A DNA stretch of 56,666 bases from Prochlorococcus sp. AG-402-M23 (lineage in GTDB: Bacteria > Cyanobacteriota > Cyanobacteriia > PCC-6307 > Cyanobiaceae), in assembly GCA_003216575.1 (NCBI GenBank), contig QCIR01000010.1, positions 1-56,666 on the forward strand, read 5' to 3'. Positions 18,886 to 28,708 of this stretch are shown here, piece after piece. Both the position numbers and the translations under genes were made by a program. Position 1 is the first letter of the stretch. Every line of letters starts with the position of its first letter. The notes below the pieces were generated by a model. It did not search any database. It saw only the letters and a program-made list of their open reading frames with translations, and had not been told where the DNA came from.

Positions 18886-20490
18886 ATGAATAATTCATCA
18901 AAAGAAGTTTTAAAGATAAATAAACTGAATGCTATTTATTCAAATAGTCCTACGTACATATTAAATGGCTTAGATCTGAGCATTAATCGTGGCGATAGGC
19001 TTGCATTAGTTGGAAGTTCAGGATGTGGTAAAAGTACTGTTGCGAAGGCTGTAATGCAGATTCTTCCTAATGGATGTTCTTGTCAGGGTGAGATTTTGAT
19101 AAATGGAAAAAATGTATTGGATTTAGACAAGGATTGTATGCAAACAATTCGAGGGAAAGAGGTTGGATTAATATTTCAGGATCCAATGTCACGTTTAAAC
19201 CCACTAATGACTGTAGGTGATCATTTGGTGGATACTTTTAGAGCTCATGATAATTCTGTACCAATTAATTATTTAGTAGAAAAAGCTAAAATTTTATTTG
19301 AAAAAGTTGGAATTGACCCTTTAAGATTTAATTCTTTTCCACATGAATTTAGTGGTGGGATGCAACAGCGTGTAGCAATTGCTTTGGCAATTTCTTTAAG
19401 ACCATCTTTGATAATTGCTGATGAACCTACAACTAGTTTGGATTCAATAGTCGCTGATCAAATTATGAGTGAACTGAGTTTTCTTTGTGACGAGATTGGG
19501 ACTGCTTTGCTATTAATTAGTCATGATTTATCTATGGCATATAAATGGTGTAATAAAATTGCAATTGTTGATTGTGGTCAAATAGTAGAATCTGGCAATA
19601 TTAAAGAGATAGTTTGTAATCCAAAAACTGATATTGCACAAAGATTAGTGAACTCAGGAAAAATTTTAGCTGGTTCTCAGAGAGAAATAATGAAAAAAAA
19701 GACTGAGTTATTGAGAGTCAATAGCTTACGTTGCTGGCATAACATAGGGTTTTGGCCTTTTAATTCTTTGTGGCTGAAAGCTGTTAATGACGTTACATTT
19801 TCTCTTTATCAAGGTGAAACTCTTGGTATCGTGGGTCCATCAGGATGTGGTAAGAGCACTTTATGTAGAGCTTTGATTGGTTTATTACCTACAAGAGGAG
19901 GAAGTATTTTTTTCCTTGGAAAGAATATTTCCACTATCAATGGGAAATCTTTAAAACAATTACGTAAATATATTCAGATTATTTTTCAAGATCCTTGTGC
20001 TTGTTTGAATCCTAAGATGTCAGTAATGGATGCGATTATTGATCCAATTCTTATCCATCAGTTATTAAGTCGATCTCAGGCTAGAGAAAAAGCTCGTAAT
20101 CTTTTGAGACTTGTTGGTTTAACACCAACAGCAATGTATGAAAAACGTTTACCTGCTCAACTTTCAGGGGGTCAACAGCAAAGAGTAGTAATTGCAAGAG
20201 CATTGGCACTTAATCCTAAAATTCTTATCTGTGATGAAAGTGTCAGTATGTTAGATGCAGAAATCCAAGCAGAAGTTTTGGAGTTACTACGGTCTTTGCA
20301 AGAAAAACTTAAATTGTCTTTGTTATTTATAACTCATGACTTATCGGTTGCAGCAGGTTTTTGTCACAGGGTACTAGTTTTTGATAAGGGGAAAATTATT
20401 GAAGAGAATTCTGGTGAAAATTTGTTAGATAATCCTCAGAAATGCCTAACAAAAAAGATGGTTATGTCTTGTCCTAGATTGCCGAAATAA
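18886..20490 (+). CDS. ABC transporter ATP-binding protein, two fused nucleotide-binding domains (oligopeptide/nickel type)
   Basis: A single 534-residue protein with two ABC ATPase domains. NBD1: Walker A GSSGCGKST, signature EFSGGMQQR, Walker B LIIADEPT. NBD2: Walker A GPSGCGKST, signature LSGGQQQR, Walker B ILICDESVS. The pattern is that of fused DppD-DppF (YejF-like) importer ATPases for peptides or related solutes. No permease or binding protein lies nearby, so the partner genes must be elsewhere. NBD2 Walker B reads DESVS where DEPTS is usual; this variant also occurs in DppF-type proteins. The 3' end overlaps the convergent rluD-like gene by 17 bp. Confidence 0.87.
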   Translation: MNNSSKEVLKINKLNAIYSNSPTYILNGLDLSINRGDRLALVGSSGCGKSTVAKAVMQILPNGCSCQGEILINGKNVLDLDKDCMQTIRGKEVGLIFQDPMSRLNPLMTVGDHLVDTFRAHDNSVPINYLVEKAKILFEKVGIDPLRFNSFPHEFSGGMQQRVAIALAISLRPSLIIADEPTTSLDSIVADQIMSELSFLCDEIGTALLLISHDLSMAYKWCNKIAIVDCGQIVESGNIKEIVCNPKTDIAQRLVNSGKILAGSQREIMKKKTELLRVNSLRCWHNIGFWPFNSLWLKAVNDVTFSLYQGETLGIVGPSGCGKSTLCRALIGLLPTRGGSIFFLGKNISTINGKSLKQLRKYIQIIFQDPCACLNPKMSVMDAIIDPILIHQLLSRSQAREKARNLLRLVGLTPTAMYEKRLPAQLSGGQQQRVVIARALALNPKILICDESVSMLDAEIQAEVLELLRSLQEKLKLSLLFITHDLSVAAGFCHRVLVFDKGKIIEENSGENLLDNPQKCLTKKMVMSCPRLPK

Positions 20491-21454
20491 TATGATCTTT
20501 TGAATGTAATACTTTTAAAAGTCGTTGAAAATCTTTAGGCAATGGAGCTGTGAATTTCATTTTCTTTAATGTTATTGGGTGTATTAAACCCAATTCAATT
20601 GCATGTAATGCTTGGCCACCAAGTTTAATTGGTAATTTTTTACACCTGCTGTAAGTTTGATCTCCAATAATTGGATGACCTATGTGTGCACTATGAACAC
20701 GAATTTGATGCGTTCTACCCGTATCGAGTTTGAATTTAAGAAGAGAAAAATTTCCTAGATTTTCAATTAATTTCCAATGTGTACAAGCATATCTACCAGA
20801 TTCCTCATCGACCACAGCATATTTTTTTCTATCTTTTGGATGTCGACCGATACATCCGACAATCATACCTTCATTATCTTTAATAGCGCCATGGACAACA
20901 GCAATATAATTTCTTGAAGCTACTCTTTTTTGAATTTGAATTTGAATTTTCACTAAGGCTTCCTGAGTCTTTGCGATGACTATGCATCCAGTTGTGTCTT
21001 TATCTAGGCGATGAACTATTCCAGGTCTTAATTTACCTCCGATGCCAGGTAAATCTGGACAATGATTGATTAATCCATTGACTAAAGTTCCTGATTTATT
21101 CCCTGGTGCAGGATGAACTGCTATTCCTGCTGTTTTATTAATGACTATTAAATGATCATCTTCATATAAAATATCTAAATCAATTTCTTCTGGTTTTAAG
21201 TAAGGAAGTGGTTCAGGTGGCGGAACCCAAAGTTGAATTATATCGCCTGGTCTAATGGGAGTTTTCGCTTTTCCAGTTTTACCGTTCACTCTTGCGAGTC
21301 CCGCTTCGATGAATTTCTGAATATGAGCTCTACTCTGTTCGGATCGTTGACTGACCAGCCATCTGTCAAGCCTCATAGGCAAAGGTTTTTTGTATTCACT
21401 CTCAAATAATTCACCTGGGCCTTTTCCAAATTCATGCTTGATTTCTTTATCCAT
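20474..21454 (-). CDS. rluD: RluD-family 23S rRNA/tRNA pseudouridine synthase
   Basis: Isomerises specific uridines to pseudouridine. 326 residues: an N-terminal S4 RNA-binding domain (RLDRWLVSQRSEQSRAHIQKFI) followed by the RluA-type catalytic domain. That domain has the diagnostic motif GIVHRLDKDTTG, in which the Asp is catalytic, and later GRTHQIRVH. The start shares one base with the ylqF stop, so the two ribosome-biogenesis genes are coupled. Target positions are inferred from the family. Confidence 0.9.
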   Translation of the reverse strand: MDKEIKHEFGKGPGELFESEYKKPLPMRLDRWLVSQRSEQSRAHIQKFIEAGLARVNGKTGKAKTPIRPGDIIQLWVPPPEPLPYLKPEEIDLDILYEDDHLIVINKTAGIAVHPAPGNKSGTLVNGLINHCPDLPGIGGKLRPGIVHRLDKDTTGCIVIAKTQEALVKIQIQIQKRVASRNYIAVVHGAIKDNEGMIVGCIGRHPKDRKKYAVVDEESGRYACTHWKLIENLGNFSLLKFKLDTGRTHQIRVHSAHIGHPIIGDQTYSRCKKLPIKLGGQALHAIELGLIHPITLKKMKFTAPLPKDFQRLLKVLHSKDHIISAI

Positions 21455-22317
21455 TAGGGAAGTTCAAGAGAGATATTGCCTAATAAATTTTTGCGAAAAT
21501 CATCAAGTAATCTTTGAGACATTCTTCGAGTATCTCCCGAAGTATGACGTTCAGCTGCTGAAAGTAGCCATAAAGATTTATCTTTAATACTTTCATTTAT
21601 AAATATTCCATATCTATTTTGTAGACACATTGATTTTATTCCCGCTTCTTTGTTGTTTTCTAATATCTCAAGAAGCTTCATAAATTTAATGGCTACCTCT
21701 TCAGTATCGTATGCAGCTTGACCAATATCATCACAGATAGCAAGTTTTAACGCGGCATTTTGATCGTCAAATCTGGGCGGTAAAACTCCAGGAGCATCTA
21801 AGAGATCCAGATCTTGGCCTAATCTTACCCATCTTAAGCTTCTCGTCACTCCAGGTTTTCTTGAGCTTGAAACTACTTTTTTTTTAACTAGCCTATTAAT
21901 AAGAGCAGATTTCCCAACATTTGGGAAACCAAGAGTTAGGACTCTGATAGCGCGATTTTTCATACCTCGATCAAGACGTCTTTGATTTAACTCTTCCCCA
22001 GCTTGAATAGCTGCCTGTTTCAGTTGGAGAACCCCTGTTCCAGCTTTGGCATCACACCACCATGGCACTTTCCCTTCTGACCTGAATTTTTTATCCCATG
22101 CTTGATGGGCATCGTTATTGATCATGTCTTTTCTATTAATAACTAAAATTTGTTTCTTTCCTCTTAGCCATTTTTGGAGATATGGATGAGATGTAGCAAG
22201 TGGTATGCGTGCATCGCGCACTTCGAAAACAAGATCAACTTTATGCAGATGTTCTTTTAATTGTTTTTCTGCTTTAGCAATATGCCCTGGATACCACTGT
22301 ATTAGTTGCTTGTTCAC
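21454..22317 (-). CDS. ylqF: ribosome biogenesis GTPase YlqF/RbgA
   Basis: A circularly permuted GTPase needed for late 50S subunit assembly. 287 residues with motifs in the permuted order: G4 as NRKD near residue 60, then G1 GFPNVGKSALIN, the switch region SSRKPGVTRS and G3 DAPGVLPP. The N-terminal IQWYPGHIAKAEKQL is diagnostic. The start is GTG 22317. It is the first gene of a two-gene unit with the pseudouridine synthase, transcribed away from a 473-bp intergenic region. Confidence 0.93.
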   Translation of the reverse strand: MNKQLIQWYPGHIAKAEKQLKEHLHKVDLVFEVRDARIPLATSHPYLQKWLRGKKQILVINRKDMINNDAHQAWDKKFRSEGKVPWWCDAKAGTGVLQLKQAAIQAGEELNQRRLDRGMKNRAIRVLTLGFPNVGKSALINRLVKKKVVSSSRKPGVTRSLRWVRLGQDLDLLDAPGVLPPRFDDQNAALKLAICDDIGQAAYDTEEVAIKFMKLLEILENNKEAGIKSMCLQNRYGIFINESIKDKSLWLLSAAERHTSGDTRRMSQRLLDDFRKNLLGNISLELP

Positions 22318-22790
22318 GGAATTTTAAAAAGAATTAGTTGAAATTGATTGATCTGAAAATTGTAAATTTAATTTTTTATTTTGGGAGAGCAGTTTGGAAA
22401 TTCTAAGTTCAACTTATCATCTGAAAAGATTGAAAAAGTTAATATTATGAATTAAATGATTCAGAATATGCTGACGTGAGTTGAAGAATATTGATCAATT
22501 TAGATTGATGGAATTACAATATTTAATAACTTACCCATGACAAAATGTTTCTAGAAATATAAGATCAGAAGAATTCCAAATTCTAATACTAATTTTTAAG
22601 TTTCTTTTTTCTAGTAATTGCAGTTCTTTGAGAGATATTTAATTATTTTAATTACAGGCTGATAATTCTTGAAAAACCTTTTTATGGCTCTTCAAGGATG
22701 AAGTTGATTTTTTCTATGTCTTAGTAATTACCCATTTGGTGCCTTTCAAGAGCTATGGTCACTCAGTTTCCTTTCTGAATCCCAAACATT
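22318..22790. other. 473-bp AT-rich divergent intergenic region upstream of ylqF and pgk
   Basis: The longest gene-free stretch of the window. It must contain the promoters of ylqF (minus) and pgk (plus). I found no tRNA fold, no coding frame with a recognisable product and no perfect long inverted repeat. A short imperfect repeat, CTTGAAAAACC / TCTTCAAGG, lies around 22670-22700. Its length is unusual for such a compact genome, so a small RNA is possible but unsupported. Confidence 0.5.
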
Positions 22791-23996
22791 ATGTCTAAGC
22801 GTTCCCTGTCAAGTCTCGGCGCTGAAGACTTATGCGGCAAACGTGTTTTGGTGAGAGTTGATTTTAATGTCCCATTAGGAGATCAGGGTCAAATAACTGA
22901 TGACACAAGAATTCGTGCTGCTTTACCAACTATTAATGACCTTCTAGAAAAGAGTGCAAGAGTTATTCTTTCTGCTCATTTTGGGAGACCAAAGGGAAAG
23001 GTTAATGAAACAATGCGTTTGACGGCTGTTGCTCAAAGACTAAGTGAATTACTTGGTAAAACAGTTGTAAAAACAGAAAGTTGTATAGGAGCTGAAGCTA
23101 AGTCAAAAGTAGATTCTATGTCCAATGGTGATGTAGTTCTTTTGGAAAATGTTCGATTTATTGCTGGTGAAGAAAAAAACGACATAGAATTTGCAAAGGA
23201 ATTAGCTTCTTTGGCAGAAGTTTATGTCAATGATGCTTTTGGCGCTGCGCACCGAGCTCATGCATCAACTGAAGGAGTGACCAAGTTCTTAAGTCCTTGT
23301 GTCGCGGGCTATTTAATGGAAAAAGAACTGAAGTACCTTCAAGGAGCTATTGATGAGCCTCAAAGGCCTTTGGCTGCAATAGTTGGTGGTTCAAAAGTAA
23401 GCAGTAAGATTGGTGTTTTGGAATCCTTGATTGATAAATGCGACAAAATAATTGTTGGAGGTGGAATGATATTTACTTTTTACAAAGCCAGAGGTTTGTC
23501 TGTGGGTAATAGTCTTGTTGAGGAAGATAAGCTTCAATTAGCTACTGCTTTGGAGAAGAAAGCAAAAGATAAAGGCGTTGAGTTCCTTTTGCCAAGTGAT
23601 GTTGTTTTGGCTGATAATTTCTCTCCAGATGCAAATAGTCAAGTTTCCAAAGTAGAGGCTATTAATAAAGGTTGGATGGGATTGGATATTGGCTCAGAAT
23701 CAATCGAACTCTTTCAGAATGCACTGAAAAGTTGCAAAACGGTTATTTGGAATGGACCAATGGGTGTCTTTGAATTTGACAAATTTGCAAATGGAACAAA
23801 CGCAATAGCAAATACGTTGGCTGAATTAAGTGCTCAAGGATGTTGCACAATTATTGGTGGTGGAGATTCAGTGGCAGCAGTTGAAAAAGCAGGTTTAGCG
23901 AAAAGCATGTCTCATATTTCGACTGGGGGTGGTGCTAGTCTTGAACTTTTGGAAGGGAAAGTTCTTCCTGGAGTATCTGCTTTAGATGATGCTTGA
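22791..23996 (+). CDS. pgk: phosphoglycerate kinase
   Basis: Interconverts 1,3-bisphosphoglycerate and 3-phosphoglycerate in the Calvin cycle and glycolysis. 401 residues, full length. Motifs include the N-terminal [77 protein letters not shown] and [14 protein letters not shown]. It is followed by a convincing hairpin and T-run terminator at 24026-24060. Confidence 0.97.
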   Translation: MSKRSLSSLGAEDLCGKRVLVRVDFNVPLGDQGQITDDTRIRAALPTINDLLEKSARVILSAHFGRPKGKVNETMRLTAVAQRLSELLGKTVVKTESCIGAEAKSKVDSMSNGDVVLLENVRFIAGEEKNDIEFAKELASLAEVYVNDAFGAAHRAHASTEGVTKFLSPCVAGYLMEKELKYLQGAIDEPQRPLAAIVGGSKVSSKIGVLESLIDKCDKIIVGGGMIFTFYKARGLSVGNSLVEEDKLQLATALEKKAKDKGVEFLLPSDVVLADNFSPDANSQVSKVEAINKGWMGLDIGSESIELFQNALKSCKTVIWNGPMGVFEFDKFANGTNAIANTLAELSAQGCCTIIGGGDSVAAVEKAGLAKSMSHISTGGGASLELLEGKVLPGVSALDDA

Positions 23997-24025
23997 TATT
24001 TTCAACCTAATTCTTTAATTGTTAT

Positions 24026-24060
24026 AAAGTAGGTTTTATAAGCCTACTTTAATTTTTTTT
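24026..24060 (+). terminator. Rho-independent terminator after pgk
   Basis: An inverted repeat, AAAGTAGG (24026-24033) and CCTACTTT (24043-24050), extended by a few inner pairs, is followed by AATTTTTTTTG. It sits about 30 bp past the pgk stop and overlaps the last codons of the convergent minus-strand gene. Confidence 0.8.
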
Positions 24061-24770
24061 GTAATCGAATATATCCCTTTTGGATGAGTAATTATTGCTG
24101 ATATAGTTTGAGAACCAGGTTCTATGGGTGCTTGGATGAATTTAAATAAACCACCTGACTGATTAGGCTTAATAGTAAATGGATTGTTCGATATAATCAT
24201 ATTCTCTTGATTTTTAAGAACAATCATTCCACTAGCAATTAATGAATTATCTAATGGTTTTTCAATAATTAAATTGAATTCATATCGCTCACCAGTAAGA
24301 ACTTTGTCTGGAGACAATATTTTTACTATTAGTGGTGAATCTAGACTATTAAGAACTGATTCTTCATGAATAACTTTATACTTTTTAATTTTATTTTTGT
24401 GAGTTTCTAATTTAACACTTTGCTTGGTATGTAGATTATAAACTTGATCGCCAATTTCTCTTTTAGATGTAATTTTTATATCCAGAAATGATTTATTTGG
24501 AGAACTGCTTATTGTTTTGATTGACCATTTTGCATCTTTATATTTTCTTCTGAAATCTAGATGATGTTTGATGAATTGATTGAATGTTTTCTGGTGAAAT
24601 AAGTCTTTAAGTAAATCATGCTTCCCTTGGTTTAGATTCTCCTTCAATTGATTAATTATTATCTGATTATCTACATTTTTACTTAAAGCAGAATTGATTA
24701 ATAGAGGATATAGCAATAAAAAACCTATTAATTTGATTGTAAGTGAATTTCTCACGCCTACCTTTTTCAC
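24036..24770 (-). CDS. hypothetical exported protein
   Basis: 244 residues, not recognised as a characterised family. The N-terminus (KKVGVRNSLTIKLIG then FLLLYPLLINSALS) looks like a signal peptide with possible cleavage around residue 30. The rest is polar. The last 100 residues (VKILSPDKVLTGERYEFNLIIEKPL and onward) look like a beta-sandwich of immunoglobulin-like strands. The start is GTG 24770. It is transcribed towards pgk and divergent from murG with 40 bp between starts. Probably a conserved picocyanobacterial periplasmic protein; no function proposed. Confidence 0.7.
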   Translation of the reverse strand: MKKVGVRNSLTIKLIGFLLLYPLLINSALSKNVDNQIIINQLKENLNQGKHDLLKDLFHQKTFNQFIKHHLDFRRKYKDAKWSIKTISSSPNKSFLDIKITSKREIGDQVYNLHTKQSVKLETHKNKIKKYKVIHEESVLNSLDSPLIVKILSPDKVLTGERYEFNLIIEKPLDNSLIASGMIVLKNQENMIISNNPFTIKPNQSGGLFKFIQAPIEPGSQTISAIITHPKGIYSITKKIKVGL

Positions 24771-24810
24771 TCAATATAACTTAGCCTCTAAGCATAAGGT
24801 ATTCTAATTT

Positions 24811-25869
24811 ATGCCTCGTCTTTTAATCGCTGCTAGTGGAACGGGTGGGCATATTTATCCTGCATTGTCCTTCGCTGATTCACTTTCAAATTCTTGGGAA
24901 ATTGAGTGGTTAGGGGTGCCAAATAGGTTAGAGGTCGAACTAGTACCAAAAAAATACAATTTAATAAAGCTAAAAGTTGGAGGATTACAGGGAAATATTT
25001 TAAAAAAAATTTTTGATTTTTGTAAATTACTCATTGCTTCGATTCAAGTTTCTATCTTATTACGTCAAAAAAATATTAACGTTATTTTTACCACTGGTGG
25101 GTATATATCTGCTCCTAGCATATTAGGCGCGAAAATAACTGGTATCCCGATTTTGCTGCATGAATCTAATGCAATCCCTGGCAAAGTAACTAGGTTATTG
25201 GGTAGATTTTGTGATCATGTAGCGCTAGGTATCCCATCCTCATCTGAGTTTTTGCCAGCATGTAGAACAACTTTTACTGGAACGCCTGTAAGGTCAGAAT
25301 TTTTTTTAGAACAGTCTCTTCCAAGCTGGGTCCCTTCAGGCGAGGGCCTATTGATCGTGGTTATGGGAGGTAGTCAAGGAGCAATTAAAATGAATGAGAT
25401 GGTAAGGAATATCTTGCCTTGGTTGTTGGAGAAGGGGTGTAGGGTTGTTCACTTGACTGGTGAAAACGATTGTTTTTATCGAAATCTATCTAAAGTTAAA
25501 AGCCACTCTAATTTAGTTGTAAGACATTTCAGTAATGAGATACCGGCCTTGCTTCAAAATGCTGATCTTGCAATAAGCAGAGCAGGAGCTGGTGCAATTT
25601 GTGAATTAATGGTAACTAAAACCCCATCAATCTTAATACCTTTTCCAAAATCTACTGATCAACATCAAGATTTCAATGCTGCTTATATGGCGAGTTTTGG
25701 AGGGGCTATAATAGTTAATCAACATGATCCAAAGAAAAATATATTAAAGAATATTATATCTAATTTGATTGATTCTAATTCTCTAAGCCAAATGAAATCA
25801 AATATGAATAATCTTGATTTATTATATCCTGAAAATAAGATTTTTGAGATTATAAAATCGATTAGTTAA
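24811..25869 (+). CDS. murG: UDP-N-acetylglucosamine--undecaprenyl-pyrophosphoryl-MurNAc-pentapeptide transferase
   Basis: The membrane-associated GT28 glycosyltransferase that makes lipid II from lipid I in peptidoglycan synthesis. 352 residues. The first glycine loop is ASGTGGHIYPAL, FTTGGYIS and LLHESNAIPGKVTR follow, the second loop is VMGGSQGA, and the UDP-binding SRAGAGAICELMVTKTPSI includes the key Glu. The 3' end overlaps the convergent CobD-like gene by 8 bp. It is isolated from the division-cell-wall cluster. Confidence 0.95.
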   Translation: MPRLLIAASGTGGHIYPALSFADSLSNSWEIEWLGVPNRLEVELVPKKYNLIKLKVGGLQGNILKKIFDFCKLLIASIQVSILLRQKNINVIFTTGGYISAPSILGAKITGIPILLHESNAIPGKVTRLLGRFCDHVALGIPSSSEFLPACRTTFTGTPVRSEFFLEQSLPSWVPSGEGLLIVVMGGSQGAIKMNEMVRNILPWLLEKGCRVVHLTGENDCFYRNLSKVKSHSNLVVRHFSNEIPALLQNADLAISRAGAGAICELMVTKTPSILIPFPKSTDQHQDFNAAYMASFGGAIIVNQHDPKKNILKNIISNLIDSNSLSQMKSNMNNLDLLYPENKIFEIIKSIS

Positions 25870-27022
25870 TGTAATCTTTTAATGTATTAATAATTTGAAT
25901 ATTTTGCTTTCTTTTTTGGAGACTTACTCTGATCCAGTTTTTATCTAGGTTTATAAATGATCTACAGTCTCTTAATAAAATCCCTCTTTTTTTTAAATTC
26001 TCAATAAGATTTAATATAGAACAATCAATTTTAATTAATTGAAAGTTTGTAGTTGATGGCAGAGCCTTAATGCTAGAAAAATTCGATAAATTTTGATGCA
26101 ACCATTTTCCTTCTTCTTCTACCCATCTATGGACTTTGTTTAATCTTTTTTTATGCATCTTAGAATCTTTCATGATCATATTCGTTACATTAATTGCTAA
26201 TGTATTTACAGGCCATGGATCTCTAATCTCTTTCCATTTTAATAATCTATCTGAGTTTGTTATGGCGTATCCAATCCTTAATCCAGCAATACCTAGGAAC
26301 TTAGTTAAGCTCCTTATTACTATTAGGTTCGTATAGCTTTTGGTTAAATCTATTATTGATTGATTTTCACCTCTGGGTGTAAGAGAAATAAATGCTTCAT
26401 CGCAAATTACCAGTTTATAATTATCTAATAAACTTTTTATTGAAGACCGACTCCATAATTGACCGGTTGGATTATGTGGGTTTGTAATCCACAAGACATC
26501 AGTTTTTGGTTTGATTGGAAATGTTTGAGGATTGCTATTACTCCAAGATAGGGGCAAAGGTGTATGTATATAAGGAGCATTCCAACATTTTAAAGCTCTT
26601 TGATAGTCTCCAAAACAAGGTGAGGGCAAAGAACTTATACCATTTAAACTTGCATCTCTTGCTGCCCAAGTAAATAATTCAGAGGCTCCATTACCAGGTA
26701 AAATCATTGAGGGATCAATATTATGCCATGCAGAAATAGCATTTTTGACTTCAAAATAACTTCTATCGGGATAAAATTTTATGGACTCATTTTTGATACT
26801 ATTGATTAGGTAACTAGTTAATTTCTTAGGTAATTTAAAAGGGACAATTGATGCACTTGCATCAATTATATCTTCTGTAAATAAGCCTAAATTTCTTGCT
26901 TCTTTTTCAATATTACCTCCATGAGTATCAAAGTCTTCTTTCATTATATTTGAAAAATATTTTACTAAGTTTAAAACATAATCATAAAAACTTTTTAAGT
27001 TAATTTCTTTTTTTATTTCCAT
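25862..27022 (-). CDS. cobD: L-threonine-O-3-phosphate decarboxylase-like PLP enzyme
   Basis: A fold-type I PLP enzyme of 386 residues. The stretch [16 protein letters not shown], followed by DASASIVPF, is typical of CobD/CobC enzymes. These make aminopropanol phosphate for the nucleotide loop of cobamides. Other motifs are NPHNPTGQ and the PLP-lysine segment [18 protein letters not shown]. Its first 10 bp overlap the end of pyrD. An internal start at the Met 27 residues in ([11 protein letters not shown]) would also fit the family. A HisC-type aminotransferase is the alternative reading. Confidence 0.75.
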   Translation of the reverse strand: MEIKKEINLKSFYDYVLNLVKYFSNIMKEDFDTHGGNIEKEARNLGLFTEDIIDASASIVPFKLPKKLTSYLINSIKNESIKFYPDRSYFEVKNAISAWHNIDPSMILPGNGASELFTWAARDASLNGISSLPSPCFGDYQRALKCWNAPYIHTPLPLSWSNSNPQTFPIKPKTDVLWITNPHNPTGQLWSRSSIKSLLDNYKLVICDEAFISLTPRGENQSIIDLTKSYTNLIVIRSLTKFLGIAGLRIGYAITNSDRLLKWKEIRDPWPVNTLAINVTNMIMKDSKMHKKRLNKVHRWVEEEGKWLHQNLSNFSSIKALPSTTNFQLIKIDCSILNLIENLKKRGILLRDCRSFINLDKNWIRVSLQKRKQNIQIINTLKDYIN

Positions 27023-28170
27023 GGTTCTTCTGAACCAATTACTTCTTTAATATTTCGGAATCCGTGTTTTTCCATTTGCAGAATTAATCCATCTAAAATA
27101 TCAGGTACTAAATTTGGTCCTTCAAATATCCAGCCAGTATATATTTGTACTAGTGATGCCCCAGCTGCAATTCTTTCCCATGCTGTTCTTGCGGAACTAA
27201 TTCCACCCACGCCAATAAGAGGAAAATCATTATTGGTGCTACTTCTTAGTTTTCTAATAACCTCTAGTCCTCTTTTTTGTAAGGGGAGCCCACTTAATCC
27301 TCCATTTTCTTGTTCAAGAGTATTTCCAGTTTTGATTTTTAGTTTTTTTAGATTAAATCTATTTAAACTTGTATTGATTGCAATGATTCCATCGATACCA
27401 TTTTCTATTGCAACTCTAGCAATTTCATCAATTGCTTCATTTGAAAGATCTGGAGCAATTTTTATAAGTAAAGGAGGACACTTGGATACATCTTTAAGCG
27501 TTCTTATTAATTTTGTTATTTGTTTTGTTCCTTGTAATGAACGAAGGCCTGGAGTATTGGGTGAACTAACGTTTATTACTGCATAGTCTGATAACGGAGC
27601 CAATAATCTAAGCGATAAAGAATAGTCTTCATGGGCTTTATCGAGAGGAGTGATTTTTGACTTTCCTAAATTTATTCCTAGGACACAAGGTCTATCTCCT
27701 GGCATCGGGATTTGTTGCTTTTTTATGGTTTTTAAAAATTCTTCTGCCCCTTCGTTATTGAATCCCATTCGATTCAGTGCAGCTTTCTCTTTTGCAATTC
27801 TGAAAAGTCTGGGTTTTGGATTACCTTTTTGGGCATGCCAAGTAATAGTTCCTAATTCGGCGAAACCAAATCCAAAATAATTCCAAAGGCCTGCTCCTAC
27901 TCCATTCTTATCAAATCCAGCGGCCAGTCCTAAAGGGTTTTTAAAGTGAGAGCCAAAAACATTTTGATTTAAGCTTGAATTGTTTCTTTGAAAATCACTT
28001 GACGCTTTTAAAAGAATACTAGAAATTATTGGAAAATTTCTATTTAGTGATGCGAATTTAATTGCATTAAGTGCTGAATTAGTAAGTATTTCTGCATCAA
28101 TACCCTCGTCTTGAGAAAGAAGTCTGCCCAAGAGAATCTTGTATAAGTCCTTTTTTCTATGTGTTGACAA
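27013..28170 (-). CDS. pyrD: dihydroorotate dehydrogenase (quinone), class 2
   Basis: A membrane-associated flavoenzyme that oxidises dihydroorotate to orotate with quinone in pyrimidine synthesis. 385 residues. Class 2 features: a long N-terminal membrane-association segment, then [42 protein letters not shown] (with the catalytic Ser), LIKIAPDLS and the FMN-phosphate site [16 protein letters not shown]. The start is TTG 28170, overlapping the rnhA stop by 14 bp. Its 3' end overlaps the CobD-like gene by 10 bp, making a tight rnhA-pyrD-cobD run. Confidence 0.94.
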   Translation of the reverse strand: MSTHRKKDLYKILLGRLLSQDEGIDAEILTNSALNAIKFASLNRNFPIISSILLKASSDFQRNNSSLNQNVFGSHFKNPLGLAAGFDKNGVGAGLWNYFGFGFAELGTITWHAQKGNPKPRLFRIAKEKAALNRMGFNNEGAEEFLKTIKKQQIPMPGDRPCVLGINLGKSKITPLDKAHEDYSLSLRLLAPLSDYAVINVSSPNTPGLRSLQGTKQITKLIRTLKDVSKCPPLLIKIAPDLSNEAIDEIARVAIENGIDGIIAINTSLNRFNLKKLKIKTGNTLEQENGGLSGLPLQKRGLEVIRKLRSSTNNDFPLIGVGGISSARTAWERIAAGASLVQIYTGWIFEGPNLVPDILDGLILQMEKHGFRNIKEVIGSEEPWK

Positions 28171-28642
28171 AATCTTTTAGTTTTATTTTTCTTCCTTTAG
28201 AGAAAGCTACCGCTATTGCATCAACTCTATCATTATCTTTCTCTCCGCTATGACCTTTGACATATTGAAGTTTTATTTTTGGTAGCCCAGGCTGGTCAAG
28301 AGCTTTCCACAAATCTTGATTGAGAACTGGTTTGCCTGAGGCGGTTTTCCAGCCTTTCTTTTTCCAATTAGACATCCATTTTTCCATTCCATCAATTAAA
28401 TATTTACTATCAGTTTTAATAGTTAGAGAAGGGACAAATTTTATTGTTTTTAATTTTTCTAGAACAAATAATGCAGCCTTTAATTCCATGCGATTATTTG
28501 TTGTTTCAGGGCTGAAGCCACCGAATTCAATTTCGCTTCCATCTTGGAATCTAATTAATGCTCCCCAGCCGCCAGGACCTGGATTACCGCTACATGCACC
28601 ATCAGTTGCTGCAGCAATTGCAAATTTTTCTTCTTTAGACAT
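28157..28642 (-). CDS. rnhA: ribonuclease HI
   Basis: Degrades the RNA strand of RNA-DNA hybrids. 161 residues with the catalytic acidic residues in [16 protein letters not shown] (Asp), [10 protein letters not shown] (Glu), [14 protein letters not shown] (Asp) and [16 protein letters not shown] (Asp). The ATG at 28640-28642 is directly adjacent to the T-run of the strong rplL terminator, leaving no room for a separate leader or Shine-Dalgarno site. It may be translated leaderlessly or from read-through RNA. It overlaps pyrD downstream. Confidence 0.93.
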   Translation of the reverse strand: MSKEEKFAIAAATDGACSGNPGPGGWGALIRFQDGSEIEFGGFSPETTNNRMELKAALFVLEKLKTIKFVPSLTIKTDSKYLIDGMEKWMSNWKKKGWKTASGKPVLNQDLWKALDQPGLPKIKLQYVKGHSGEKDNDRVDAIAVAFSKGRKIKLKDFVNT

Positions 28643-28672
28643 AAAAAACCGGTCTGATCAGACCGGTTTTAT
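28643..28672 (-). terminator. Rho-independent terminator of the rplJ-rplL transcript
   Basis: A perfect 26-bp palindrome at 28645-28670, each arm AAAACCGGTCTGA or its complement, is followed on the minus strand by a run of T that ends at the rnhA start codon. It lies 38 bp beyond the rplL stop. As RNA it folds to a long GC-containing stem with a small loop. It is the strongest hairpin in the window. Confidence 0.88.
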
Positions 28673-28708
28673 ATAAGCAGAAAACAGGTGTTTTTCCAGT
28701 AACGATAT

